DNA from: Alistipes sp. ZOR0009
Lineage (GTDB): Bacteria; Bacteroidota; Bacteroidia; Bacteroidales; ZOR0009
DNA length: 64,000 nucleotides
Direction of reading: 5' to 3'
NCBI RefSeq assembly: GCF_000798815.1
Contig: NZ_JTLD01000042.1
Location: forward strand, 19,469-83,468
The notes beneath the pieces are model-generated. The model did no database searches and was not told the DNA's origin. It was given only the letters and a program-made list of their open reading frames with translations. Positions 18,205 through 26,946 of this stretch are shown here, in pieces. Both the position numbers and the translations under genes were made by a program. Each line of letters begins with the position of its first letter. The stretch's first letter is position 1.

Positions 18205-20316
18205 ATGAAAAAGCTTGTTTTACCAGCAATGTTATTGCTAACCAGCATATGTACATTTGCTAAAACTAAAGAAAAGGATAAAGTAATGAATCCACTACTT
18301 ACGAACTGGAGTACTCCTTATCAAACTCCACCATTTGAGCTGTTTAAGCCAGAGCATTTTGTTCCTGCTTTTAAGGATATTATAGAAAGATCTAAAAAGC
18401 AGGTTGATAAAATAGTTGCTAGTAAAGACGAGCCAACCTTCGAGAATACTGTAGTTGCACTAGAAAGGGGAGGCGAAGAGCTAGAAAAGGTGGCGAATGT
18501 ATTTTTCAACCTGAATTCGGCAGAAACTAGCCCAGAGTTGCAGGCTGTAGCTCGCGAGGTGGCTCCTATGCTTTCTGATTTTTCTAACGATATCAATTTA
18601 AATGCAGGCCTATTTGCTAAAGTTAAGAAGGTATACGATAATCGCAGCAGGTTAAAATTAACTCCAGAACAAGGCATGCTTTTGGAGAAAACGTTCAAAG
18701 GCTTTGTTCGCAGTGGCGCTAATCTTGACCCTAAAAGTAAAGAGCGTTACCGCGAGATTACGAAGCAACTGTCTGAGTTGTCGTTGCAGTTCGAGGAGAA
18801 CTTGCTTGCTGAAACGAATGGTTTTGTGCTAAACATTACCAATGAGGCCGATTTAGCTGGTATTCCAGAAAGTATTCGTGAGATGGCTAAAAGCATTGCC
18901 CAATCTAAGAATATGGAAGGGTGGGCTTTTGATTTGTCTATGCCAAGTTTTGTATCCTTTATGAAGTACGCCGAGAACCGAGATCTTCGTGAGAAGCTAT
19001 TTCGTGCATACAATATGAGAGGTTTTCAAAAGAATAAGTATGATAACCAAGAAATATTGATAAAGACGGCCAACCTACGTTTGGAAGAGGCAAAGCTGTT
19101 AGGTTATAACACCTATGCCGATTTTGTGCTTGAAGAGCGTATGGCTCAATCTCCAGCAAAAGTGAACGGTTTGCTTACCCAGCTGTTAAATGCATCGGTG
19201 CCAGCTGGTAAAAAGGAGGTTGAAGAGGTTACCGCTTTTGCGAAGGAGAGCGGTGCGAACTTTGAAATTCAACGTTGGGATTGGGCTTTTTATTCTGAAA
19301 AATTAAAAGATAAAAAGTACAGCGTAAACGATGAGCTTATTCGTCCTTATTTCCCATTGGAAAAGGTAAGAGAAGGGGTTTTTGCGCTTGTTAATAAGCT
19401 GTATGGCATAACCTTTAAGAGTAACGCCAGCATTCCTGTGTACAATAAGGATGTTGAAGCATACGAGGTGTTTGATAAGGATGGAAAGTTCCTTTCAGTT
19501 TTATTTATGGACTATTTCCCTCGCGCAAGCAAAAGTGGTGGAGCATGGATGACCAACTATCGTTCACAATTTAAAGAAAACGGGAAAGATGTTAGACCTG
19601 TAGTATCGTTGGTTTTCAACTTTACAAAGCCTACAGAGACTCGTCCTGCGCTTCTTAATTTTAACGAATTGGAAACATTCCTTCATGAATTTGGGCATGG
19701 ATTACACGGAATGTTTGCTAATAGTACCTATTCCAGCCTATCTGGAACAAATGTTTATAGGGATTTTGTAGAGCTTCCATCTCAAATAATGGAAAATTGG
19801 GCTGTGGAAAAAGAGTTCCTAGATATGTTTGCGGGACATTATCAGACAGGGGAGAAAATTCCTCAGGAGCTGGTAAACAAGATAAAGGAGAGCGCAAACT
19901 TTCAAGCAGGATATGTCTCTCTTCGTCAGCTCAGCTTTGGGCTACTAGATATGGCTTGGCACTCGCAAGCCTCTGCTTATAACGGGAGCGTGGTTGACTT
20001 TGAGAGAGCTGCAACTAAGGCAACAGACATTCTTCCTGCTGTTGATGGAACGGCCATTTCGCCTGCTTTTGCGCATATTTTCTCGGGTGGGTATGCTGCT
20101 GGATACTATGGATACAAGTGGGCAGAAGTGCTAGATGCCGATGCTTACTCGCTATTCAAGAAAAAGGGCATTTTTGACGCTAAGACGGCGCAGTCCTTTA
20201 GAGAAAATATCCTTTCGAAGGGAGGCACTGAGCACCCAATGAAACTTTATATAAAATTCAGGGGACAGGAGCCTTCTATTGATGCTTTATTGGAAAGAAG
20301 CGGCCTGAAGAACTAA
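18205..20316 (+). CDS. dcp: M3-family metallopeptidase (Dcp-like peptidyl-dipeptidase/oligopeptidase)
   Basis: 703 residues. A signal peptide (M-K-K-L-V-L-P-A-M-L-L-L, cleavage near T-F-A-K) suggests a periplasmic enzyme. The catalytic zinc motif H-E-F-G-H-G-L-H-G (HExGHxxH) lies around residue 495, and the third ligand Glu is in E-L-P-S-Q-I-M-E-N-W. Family M3A enzymes cut short peptides; Dcp-type members release C-terminal dipeptides. Length matches Dcp (about 680-700). It is monocistronic, between a hairpin and a strong terminator. Confidence 0.92.
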   Translation: MKKLVLPAMLLLTSICTFAKTKEKDKVMNPLLTNWSTPYQTPPFELFKPEHFVPAFKDIIERSKKQVDKIVASKDEPTFENTVVALERGGEELEKVANVFFNLNSAETSPELQAVAREVAPMLSDFSNDINLNAGLFAKVKKVYDNRSRLKLTPEQGMLLEKTFKGFVRSGANLDPKSKERYREITKQLSELSLQFEENLLAETNGFVLNITNEADLAGIPESIREMAKSIAQSKNMEGWAFDLSMPSFVSFMKYAENRDLREKLFRAYNMRGFQKNKYDNQEILIKTANLRLEEAKLLGYNTYADFVLEERMAQSPAKVNGLLTQLLNASVPAGKKEVEEVTAFAKESGANFEIQRWDWAFYSEKLKDKKYSVNDELIRPYFPLEKVREGVFALVNKLYGITFKSNASIPVYNKDVEAYEVFDKDGKFLSVLFMDYFPRASKSGGAWMTNYRSQFKENGKDVRPVVSLVFNFTKPTETRPALLNFNELETFLHEFGHGLHGMFANSTYSSLSGTNVYRDFVELPSQIMENWAVEKEFLDMFAGHYQTGEKIPQELVNKIKESANFQAGYVSLRQLSFGLLDMAWHSQASAYNGSVVDFERAATKATDILPAVDGTAISPAFAHIFSGGYAAGYYGYKWAEVLDADAYSLFKKKGIFDAKTAQSFRENILSKGGTEHPMKLYIKFRGQEPSIDALLERSGLKN

Positions 20317-20335
20317 TAATATTAGCTTAAATTTC

Positions 20336-20375
20336 AGGTGTTGGAGTTTCTGTGAAACTTCAGCACCTTTTTTAT
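20336..20375 (+). terminator. Terminator of the M3 peptidase gene
   Basis: 15-bp stem with two G-U pairs (20336-20350 / 20354-20368), loop TGT, followed by T residues. Confidence 0.85.
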
Positions 20376-20517
20376 TGCGTATACAGGGGGTGGCTTTTTT
20401 ATTGTGTAAATATTAGTTAATTAACAAAAGTAGGGCAAATTCTTAGCTGATGATGCGATTGCCATTTCGGCATAACCGCTTTCTTTGTATTCACTGGTAT
20501 CTCCAAAATATAGCATT

Positions 20518-20955
20518 ATGAAATGGCTGTTTCTTTTACTCCTGATTTCACTTGCAAGCGTTTTTACGCTAATGGCGCATTTTATTAGTGAGCCAGATGA
20601 GATGTATAAAGCTTACGATAGCTTAAATAAGGCGGAAGAGGATGGGGCCGTAGATGATGGTTTGATCCCATCTGCCATAAACCCATCAGCATCTAACATA
20701 CGGGTAATCTGCAAGCCTGATTCGACAAACATATTGCTTTCATTTAAATATGCCGGTTTGTATCCGCTCGATCAAAATGAGTGGTTTTACACCTTGAATT
20801 CTGAGGTTCAAAAGGTTTTTTGTAAAGCTCGTAAGCAGTTTAAGCGGAATATTTTTGAGGGGACTTTAAAGTATTTCGAACTTCAAAATGCTCAAGGAAA
20901 AACCATTTATGTTGCTGTGGATAACCACTCTCATACCGCTTACGTTTCGTTATAA
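20518..20955 (+). CDS. Hypothetical membrane-anchored protein
   Basis: 145 residues, not recognised. A hydrophobic N-terminal helix (W-L-F-L-L-L-L-I-S-L-A-S-V-F-T-L) acts as signal anchor. A soluble domain of about 120 residues follows, with beta-rich spacing and an acidic linker (A-E-E-D-G-A-V-D-D-G). ATG 20518 is used; a TTG at 20485 would lengthen the frame by 11 residues. It converges with the TauE gene, separated by a single base, with no terminator visible between them. Confidence 0.6.
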   Translation: MKWLFLLLLISLASVFTLMAHFISEPDEMYKAYDSLNKAEEDGAVDDGLIPSAINPSASNIRVICKPDSTNILLSFKYAGLYPLDQNEWFYTLNSEVQKVFCKARKQFKRNIFEGTLKYFELQNAQGKTIYVAVDNHSHTAYVSL

Positions 20956-20956
20956 A

Positions 20957-21739
20957 TTATTTGGCAAGGTTAAGAAGCGATTTAAAATCTACAATATTGA
21001 ACATTTGTAGTACAGATATAAGAATAAGTACTACCATAATCCATCGTATAAAGTTTGATCCCAACTTTATAGCCCATTTAGAGGCAACGTAAGCTCCAAT
21101 AACGTTACCAATGGCATGTATTAGCCCGTACTCCCACATTACCTGCTTATTGAATATAAAAACAAGCAGCGAAAATGGCACATAGCAGAGAACTATGAGA
21201 TTTTTGATGGCATTTGCTTTTACAAGATCGAGTCCACATCCTAATACCGCGCCTGCAAGAATAAAGTATCCTACGCCTACATGAAGAAAGCCTCCGTAAA
21301 TGCCTATCAGGAAAAATGTGATGTAGCTGGCAGCAGATATTGGCTTTTGGGCTAAATCCGTGTTTCCATGTAGCCATTTTTCGGGTTTAAAAATTAGTAA
21401 AGCTAGCATCATTAGCATAATAACACCAAAGCAAACTTCGAATGTATGCTGATCGATGGTTGCTCCAATACTTGCGCCTATTACTGAACCTATGGTTGTT
21501 GGAATGGCAAGGCGAATTCCTTTGCTGGTATCTAGAATTTTTTGCTTTCGAAAGTTTCCTACAGCAACAAGATTTTGTATGATAACAGCAATTCGGTTGG
21601 TTCCGTTGGCAACGGTAGGGGGAAGCCCTAAAAACATGAATAGGGATAGCGAAATAATGGTACCTCCTCCTGCCAGCGTGTTTATAAAGCCAACCGTGAC
21701 TCCCGAAAGTATCAATGCAGCTATGATTCCAGTGCTCAT
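20957..21739 (-). CDS. TauE/SafE (DUF81) family membrane permease
   Basis: 260 residues with about eight hydrophobic segments. The opening pattern includes T-V-G-F-I-N-T-L-A-G-G-G-T, the conserved TauE/SafE N-terminal glycine motif; the second half repeats G-I-Y-G-G-F-L-H-V-G-V-G-Y. Members export sulfite, sulfoacetate or other organic anions; the substrate is not determined here. ATG 21739 is chosen; TTG 21757 is an alternative with six extra residues. It lies downstream of the Cas6 gene on the same strand, after a hairpin terminator. Confidence 0.86.
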   Translation of the reverse strand: MSTGIIAALILSGVTVGFINTLAGGGTIISLSLFMFLGLPPTVANGTNRIAVIIQNLVAVGNFRKQKILDTSKGIRLAIPTTIGSVIGASIGATIDQHTFEVCFGVIMLMMLALLIFKPEKWLHGNTDLAQKPISAASYITFFLIGIYGGFLHVGVGYFILAGAVLGCGLDLVKANAIKNLIVLCYVPFSLLVFIFNKQVMWEYGLIHAIGNVIGAYVASKWAIKLGSNFIRWIMVVLILISVLQMFNIVDFKSLLNLAK

Positions 21740-21816
21740 TGGCAAAAAATAATGCAAATAAAACCCAATCGGAGGGTAAAAAGAAGTAAAAAGAGCAATT
21801 ATATGCTTAAAGCTAG

Positions 21817-21842
21817 CTGAGCTAGCAGAATTGCTAGCTCAG
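21817..21842 (-). terminator. Hairpin at the 3' end of the cas6 gene
   Basis: Perfect 11-bp stem CTGAGCTAGCA / TGCTAGCTCAG with loop of four; the cas6 stop codon TAG lies inside the stem. The T-run is poor, so termination strength is uncertain. Confidence 0.6.
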
Positions 21843-22685
21843 TGTTTTATTTTCTATGCTGTTTTGTACGGCCGTTTCCTCTTTTGTCGAGCCTTCAAGT
21901 GTCGGCTGTAGCTTTTTTTCTGTACTGTAGAGGATGTCGCAAAAGCCAAATCCAAGGTGGTTTTTATCCCCAAATCCTATTTTGTAGCCAATTTCAATTA
22001 GCTCTTTAGGTGCGTTTATTTTGAAACGGTACATATATCCTTTTACCAGCTCTTTTTGGTTGTTGTTGATCTCTATGAGCTTCGACTTCGGTTCTGTCAG
22101 AAAATCGATGGAGGTGTAAATGTTGGCACTCTCCATTGGCTCTCCTCTAAACAGGTTGTACTTATCTAACATCGATTGGGTGAAGTTTTCTAGGTATCCT
22201 TCGTCAGAGGGAGCTAAAAACTTTACGTAGCGAGTCGATTCGAAATTTTGAAGAACGATTGGCGACCTGGCTATAAACTGCATGCAGCTGGTAAAAGTGG
22301 GGCACTGCTGCTTCTCTATGGCAATAACCTTAAGCCTAATTTGAGACTTTTTGTCGCCAACGGTCATGTTTAACCTGTCGAACGACTCCCATACAAGCTG
22401 ATCGGTGTTGTTTTCGAATAGGAACGATAGCGTAAGCTCGACGGTGTCCGATAGAATAAGCATCCTATCTCCGTAAATCTTTCGCTCGAGGACAATTAGA
22501 TTCGAGAAGTTGAAAATTTGTAGCTTTTCCTGCTTATAGATGTTGTTGCTCTTAAGCCATTGTTGGTAAAGGTACTGATCGTCAGTGAGGACATCTCTAA
22601 TTAATCTGTATACCTCCAATTGATAGTTAAGCGGCAAGATGCTTCCATAATCATGGTCTACTTTGAATCTCAGTCTATAACGCAT
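21834..22685 (-). CDS. cas6: Orphan CRISPR-associated Cas6-type RNA endonuclease homologue
   Basis: 283 residues with the Cas6 plan. A first ferredoxin-like domain opens R-Y-R-L-R-F-K-V with L-P-L-N-Y-Q (17-22) and F-N-F-S (58-61). A second one ends in the glycine-rich loop G-F-G-D-K-N-H-L-G-F-G-F (237-248), preceded by G-Y-M-Y-R-F-K. Cas6 cuts pre-crRNA within repeats. Two things are odd. No other cas gene or CRISPR array is in the window. The segment that usually reads L-H-x-x-G-F, holding the catalytic histidine, is here L-K-S-N-N-I-Y (44-50), so cleavage may be lost or changed. A 31-residue polar tail follows the core. Family assignment is confident; an active processing role is not. Confidence 0.85.
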   Translation of the reverse strand: MRYRLRFKVDHDYGSILPLNYQLEVYRLIRDVLTDDQYLYQQWLKSNNIYKQEKLQIFNFSNLIVLERKIYGDRMLILSDTVELTLSFLFENNTDQLVWESFDRLNMTVGDKKSQIRLKVIAIEKQQCPTFTSCMQFIARSPIVLQNFESTRYVKFLAPSDEGYLENFTQSMLDKYNLFRGEPMESANIYTSIDFLTEPKSKLIEINNNQKELVKGYMYRFKINAPKELIEIGYKIGFGDKNHLGFGFCDILYSTEKKLQPTLEGSTKEETAVQNSIENKTLS

Positions 22686-22758
22686 TCTACGGGAGTATAT
22701 ATGTTACGAATTGATTGTTAAACTCTTTATTATAATTAATTCTAGCTGTTTTCGAAGA

Positions 22759-22766
22759 CAAAAGTA
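22759..22766 (-). promoter_or_regulatory. Possible -7 element TACTTTTG for cas6
   Basis: Exact TAnnTTTG on the minus strand, giving a leader of about 65 nt; no clear -33 box. Confidence 0.35.
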
Positions 22767-22862
22767 AGTAAAAAAGGGGATTGTAGGCTGTATGAGGGGA
22801 TTTTTTTCTGCACATTTTAATCGTGTTTAAGAACATGCAGGTAGCCTATTCGTGAAAACTCT

Positions 22863-22892
22863 TTTGTTAGAATGCGGGTTTCGTTACCTTTG
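22863..22892 (+). promoter_or_regulatory. Promoter TTTG-N18-TACCTTTG
   Basis: TTTG at 22863-22866 and TACCTTTG at 22885-22892 match both Bacteroidota boxes with 18-bp spacing. It lies 17 bp upstream of ATG 22909 and should drive the small membrane protein and the COG0523 gene. Confidence 0.7.
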
Positions 22893-22908
22893 TGGTAAAT
22901 ATTAGGTC

Positions 22909-23241
22909 ATGGTTAAATCTGATAAGGTACTGTTACAAGGGATAGGGGTTGGAATATTGGCTTGTGGCTTGGTTTTCCTTATGGCTCCAACTGTTGGGAG
23001 AATTCTTCTAAACTTTATTTTTCTATTTTACGTGCTCGTTAGAGCAGCCTACTACGGCAAAATTTGGAAAAAGCCATTCCTTGCTTTGGACAAGCAGCGG
23101 CTGGTGCTTGTTTCCATTTTGGCGGTTTGCGTGCTGCTTAACTTTGTTGGGCTTTCGCAATCGTACTTTTTACCCATCCTGCTTATAGCCTTGGAGTATT
23201 TGAGGCTGGTAAATAACGATAAGCAACCCGAAAATCAGTAG
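22909..23241 (+). CDS. Small integral membrane protein, unknown
   Basis: 110 residues, not recognised. Three or four hydrophobic segments (residues 8-40, 60-80, 83-98) are joined by a basic loop (Y-Y-G-K-I-W-K-K-P) and end in a charged tail. It sits 6 bp upstream of the COG0523 GTPase gene under one promoter, so it may work with it, for example in metal handling; that is inference from position only. Confidence 0.62.
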   Translation: MVKSDKVLLQGIGVGILACGLVFLMAPTVGRILLNFIFLFYVLVRAAYYGKIWKKPFLALDKQRLVLVSILAVCVLLNFVGLSQSYFLPILLIALEYLRLVNNDKQPENQ

Positions 23242-23247
23242 ATAAAC

Positions 23248-24258
23248 ATGGAAAAGATTCCTGTAACTATAATTACCGGCTTTTTAGGTTCTGGTAAAAC
23301 AACTTTGCTGAATAATCTCATCCGAAAGTATGCAACAACTCGCTTTGCAATCATCGAAAATGAGTTTGGCGACATAAATATCGATGCCGACTTGGTTGTT
23401 GGCCCCGATAAGGGGAGTGTTTTTGAGCTTTCCAATGGCTGTATTTGCTGTTCGATGAATGATGAACTCTACAAAACGCTGGAGGAGCTGCTCCGAATGC
23501 GAGATAAGTTTAGCCATCTGATTATCGAAACAACGGGAATTGCCGATCCGCTTACCGTTATCCAATCTTTTATTGGCGATCCGTCTATTGCTGACAGGTT
23601 TGACATCGATGCAGTAGTGTGTTTGATAGATGCGCCAATTTTTGAGGAACTGCTCGAAGAACAGGAGGAGGTGTCGCGCCAGCTGGTTATGGCCGATGTG
23701 GTGCTAATTAACAAGATTGATTCTATAACACCAGGCTATTTGGATGCCGTTAAGATGGTGGTTGCAAGGGCTAACCCTTCGGCAGAAGTGTACGCCACCT
23801 CCTTTTCTGGGATAAACGGTATCGATTTAATTGGCATTAATGCCTATACAGGTAGGCAAGTTGCCAGCTCGACGAGGAAGTTTGACAATGTGCTGCCTTT
23901 AAGAGGCCTAACTAAAATGGGTGGCTTTACGGCTGCTATTGCCAGCAAGGCGCTGATGCATAACATTCAGTCGAATTCTTTTGTCTTTAAGGGCGATTTT
24001 GATTTCGAAAAGTTTTCGCTTTGGATGGAGTCGTTCTTTTACTTTAGCAGCTCGAGGGTATTTCGGGTTAAGGGGATTCTTTCTTTTGCAGGCAAGGGAA
24101 GAAAAGTTATTTTCCATTCGGTTAGGGGAGCCTTTATGCTAGAAGAGGCCGATGAGTGGAGGGACGAAGAGGAGCGAGAAAGCCGACTCGTCTTTATTGG
24201 CAAGGGAATAAACAAAAACGAAATAGAGCAGGCATTAACCATGCTGCTTGTTAAGTAA
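23248..24258 (+). CDS. COG0523 (CobW/ZNG1-like) GTP-dependent metallochaperone
   Basis: 336 residues. P-loop G-F-L-G-S-G-K-T-T-L-L-N (10-21), E-N-E-F-G-D switch region, the metal-binding motif N-G-C-I-C-C-S-M-N (CxCC), Walker B I-E-T-T-G-I-A-D-P and N-K-I-D guanine specificity are all in order. A CobW C-terminal domain follows. These GTPases deliver zinc or other metals to client enzymes. The client cannot be named from this neighbourhood. The preceding small membrane protein is in the same operon and a TTCG-loop terminator follows. Confidence 0.9.
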   Translation: MEKIPVTIITGFLGSGKTTLLNNLIRKYATTRFAIIENEFGDINIDADLVVGPDKGSVFELSNGCICCSMNDELYKTLEELLRMRDKFSHLIIETTGIADPLTVIQSFIGDPSIADRFDIDAVVCLIDAPIFEELLEEQEEVSRQLVMADVVLINKIDSITPGYLDAVKMVVARANPSAEVYATSFSGINGIDLIGINAYTGRQVASSTRKFDNVLPLRGLTKMGGFTAAIASKALMHNIQSNSFVFKGDFDFEKFSLWMESFFYFSSSRVFRVKGILSFAGKGRKVIFHSVRGAFMLEEADEWRDEEERESRLVFIGKGINKNEIEQALTMLLVK

Positions 24259-24284
24259 AGGAACCTTCGGGTTCCTTTCTTTTT
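24257..24284 (+). terminator. Terminator with TTCG tetraloop
   Basis: AAAGGAACC, loop TTCG, GGTTCCTTT, then CTTTTT; it overlaps the stop codon of the COG0523 gene. Confidence 0.9.
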
Positions 24285-24341
24285 GGCCACAGATTTACTC
24301 TTGCAGGGAATTTTCTCCTAACAGGTGACCATAAATCTCTA

Positions 24342-24827
24342 TTTGGTGGAACAAAAAAGCAAATTGGTGGCTTCGAAGAGTAGCTTCATGGTGGCAAAAT
24401 AGAGCTTGCTGGTACTTAAGTATGGTTTCACTATGAGGAAATAGAACTTGCTGGCTCTTAAGTATGGTTTCACGGCACTAAAAAACAGCTTGGCAGGTAT
24501 GAGTAAGTAGGTTGCTGGTTCTATAGTGAGGTTTCATGGTGGGAAAATAGTGCTTGCTGGCTTTTAAGAATGGCTTCACGATTGGAAAATGGAGTTTGTT
24601 GGCTTTTAAGTATAGTTTCATGGTATAAAAAACAGCTTGGCAGATACGAAAATGGAGCTTGCTGGCTTTGAAAAATGGTTTGGCAGGGACAAGAAAGTTA
24701 TTTGCTGGTTCTAAAATATGGTTTCTCCCAACTAAAATGCTGCTTGTTGACTCTAAATAATGGTTTGGTGGAACGAAAAAAGCAGCTGTTGGTTTCAAAA
24801 AACTGCTTGTTGAGACAGAATTATAGC
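24342..24827. repeat. Degenerate 21-bp repeat array A (about 23 units, 42-bp dimers)
   Basis: The tract divides into about 23 consecutive units of 20-22 bp, nearly all starting TT. Two unit types tend to alternate, with approximate consensus TTCATGGTGGNAAAATAGAGC and TTGCTGGCTCTTAAGTATGGT, giving a 42-bp higher-order period. The TT start, the TGG at positions 5-7 and the A-rich centre are best kept, while positions 8-12 vary. Stops and length changes break all frames on the plus strand. A minus-strand frame (24478-24798) is an echo of the period rather than a convincing gene. The array lies between a terminator and the NSS transporter. Confidence 0.85.
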
Positions 24828-25110
24828 CTTGGGGGGGATGTACTTATCCACGTCATTCTTTTGGTACTGCAGCAGTGCTGCTAAGTTCGGTGATGGTACA
24901 GGTTTCGTTTGCTACAAGTTTCCCTTTTATTTTCTCCATCTTTTATTAGGCGCCAAAGGCTCGATCGAAGCGGTGTTCGACTTTTGCTGGTGATGCTGCA
25001 TTTCCTAACTTCTATATTCTAGTGTTGAATAGTTTAAATAGAATCTGCTAATTCAGAAAAGAATACCTATTTTGGTTGGGATATCATAATTATTAGCGAA
25101 ATAGCATGGT
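24828..25110. other. Gap between repeat array A and the NSS transporter gene
   Basis: 283 bp with no gene. It contains one DnaA-box-like TTATCCACG (about 24844) and probably the transporter promoter, though no good TAnnTTTG box is visible. Confidence 0.4.
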
Positions 25111-26946
25111 ATGGGAGAAAAGACTGCACCCGTAAATACCTCCGCACAAAGCTGGGGATCTAGGATAGGACTCGTTTTGGCAATGGCAGGAAATGCCGTT
25201 GGCTTTGGTAACTTTTTACGATTCCCGGTACAGGCAATCGAGAATGGGGGCGGTGCTTTTATCATCCCATATCTGGTTTGCCTTGTTCTACTTGGACTGC
25301 CGCTGCTGCTTATCGAGTGGTCTTCTGGCCGCTTTGGCGGTAAGTTTAGGTACCATTCCTCGCCATTTATTATGATGAAGATGGGACAAAAGCCGCTTTG
25401 GATGTATGTGGGCGTTTTTGGGATCTTTAGCAACCTCGTAATCATCTCGTTTTATACGTACATGGAGAGCTGGACGATTGCCTACGTTTACCATTCGCTG
25501 GTGGGAACCTTTCAGGGAATGGATCAGGCGGGTGTTGCCAGCTTCTTTAATGGGTATTTAGATGTTACCACATCTACCACGGGCATTCCGTATGAGGCGC
25601 TGATATTCTTTCTGATTTGCCTTGGCCTTAACGTGTGGATTTTGAGCCGGGGAATTCAGCGCGGAGTGGAGGCGGTTGCCAAAATTGTGATGCCGGTGCT
25701 TATTCTTTTTGGAATGATTTTGGCCTACAAGGCCATCACCCTAAAAGCAGGACAAGGAGGAGCCGTTTTTAACGGGTTGGAAGGGCTAAACTTTCTGTGG
25801 ACTCCTCATTTTGAATCGATTTGGAATCCGAAAGTATGGCTTGCGGCGGCTGGTCAGATATTCTTTACCCTTTCGGTTGGCATGGGAGCCGTGCAGGCGT
25901 ATGCTTCGTTTGTAAAACCGAAGCAGGATATTGCTGGTGGCGCTATGGCCGCCGGTTTTATGAACCAGTTTGTGGAGATTGTTTTGGGTGGTTCCATATT
26001 AATCCCGATTGCAATTGGCTACTTTGGTATCGATAAGGTGGTGGAGATAACCAAGTCTGGCGGATTAGGGTTGGCGTTCCAATCGCTACCATTTCTCTTT
26101 ACAAAATGGGGGCCGGTGCTATCCTTTTTGGGGGGAGCTCTCTTTTTTGGGCTGCTATTCTTTGCAGGAATCACCTCTACCTTGGCTATGGGGACTTCGA
26201 TAATCAATTTTTTGAGAGATGAATTCAAGGTTGCCCAGCGTAATGCTGCGCTTATTCTTGGTGCTACCGTTCTTACGTTAGGTTTGCCAACCATTTTTTT
26301 CTTTCAGGATGGGGTATTTGGAGAGTACGACTACTGGGGCGGAACAATAGCGTTGGTAATTTTTGGGATGCTGGAGTCTATTCTGTTTGCCTGGGTGTTT
26401 GGGCTTAAGCGTGGGTGGGCCGAGATAACCGAAGGTGCCGATGTGCAGCTTCCGCGCGTATTTATTCCCATAATAAAGTATGTAACGCCTGTAATGCTGA
26501 TAATTATCTTTGTAGGCGCGGCCATTCGTCCGGCTAACGACGATTGGTCGTTAAAAAATATTGGAAGTTGGGAGCTGCATGGCGAAAGTATTATAGGAAA
26601 GATTATTCATAAAGGGATTGGCCCCAACAACCGCTATTTCGATGATGCTTTTTATGCCGAAGCGGCAGGTGTTGTAGAGGGAGTGTCGAGTAAAGGAGCC
26701 CACCAGGTGCTAAGCATTAGGGGAGACAGCGGTGTTACGGCCTATCAGATGAAGCCGGGGTATCATCTTACCGTAAAAGAGGGCGATCGGGTGGATGTTG
26801 GTTCCCCAATTTTCCGTGGAAATGTTGTTAATCGGGTGTTTTTTATTGATATGACGCGTGTGCTACTTCTGCTGATATTTGTTGGCTCGACGGTGCTTGT
26901 ATACGTTGCCTATCGTCGTCGAATTAAAGAAAAACGTTTAGTATGA
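25111..26946 (+). CDS. Sodium-dependent NSS-family (SNF) transporter with a C-terminal extracytoplasmic insert
   Basis: 611 residues. TM1 carries the sodium-site signature G-N-A-V-G-F-G-N-F-L-R-F-P and is followed by further LeuT-fold helices. NSS carriers import amino acids or similar solutes with sodium. Bacterial members usually have 440-520 residues. Here about 100 hydrophilic residues (roughly 475-575) are inserted before the last helix, with a lipoyl-like hairpin V-K-E-G-D-R-V-D-V-G-S-P but no lysine at the modification position. A 36-residue MetS-like subunit overlaps its stop codon, which suggests a methionine/alanine-type importer. The function of the insert is unknown. Confidence 0.88.
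   Translation: MGEKTAPVNTSAQSWGSRIGLVLAMAGNAVGFGNFLRFPVQAIENGGGAFIIPYLVCLVLLGLPLLLIEWSSGRFGGKFRYHSSPFIMMKMGQKPLWMYVGVFGIFSNLVIISFYTYMESWTIAYVYHSLVGTFQGMDQAGVASFFNGYLDVTTSTTGIPYEALIFFLICLGLNVWILSRGIQRGVEAVAKIVMPVLILFGMILAYKAITLKAGQGGAVFNGLEGLNFLWTPHFESIWNPKVWLAAAGQIFFTLSVGMGAVQAYASFVKPKQDIAGGAMAAGFMNQFVEIVLGGSILIPIAIGYFGIDKVVEITKSGGLGLAFQSLPFLFTKWGPVLSFLGGALFFGLLFFAGITSTLAMGTSIINFLRDEFKVAQRNAALILGATVLTLGLPTIFFFQDGVFGEYDYWGGTIALVIFGMLESILFAWVFGLKRGWAEITEGADVQLPRVFIPIIKYVTPVMLIIIFVGAAIRPANDDWSLKNIGSWELHGESIIGKIIHKGIGPNNRYFDDAFYAEAAGVVEGVSSKGAHQVLSIRGDSGVTAYQMKPGYHLTVKEGDRVDVGSPIFRGNVVNRVFFIDMTRVLLLLIFVGSTVLVYVAYRRRIKEKRLV

Noticed and set aside
20916..20924. Perfect DnaA box (TGTGGATAA); another at 44630-44638
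   Set aside because: Both are single copies inside coding sequence, where they encode ordinary V-D-N stretches; no clustering as at an origin.
24478..24798. Minus-strand 106-codon frame in array A
   Set aside because: The frame only mirrors the 21-bp period, has no promoter or recognisable domain, and runs within degenerate repeats whose length varies.
24342..24827. CRISPR array next to cas6
   Set aside because: No unit has an identical repeat of 24 bp or more with unique spacers; the period of 21 bp is too short and every position varies to some degree.
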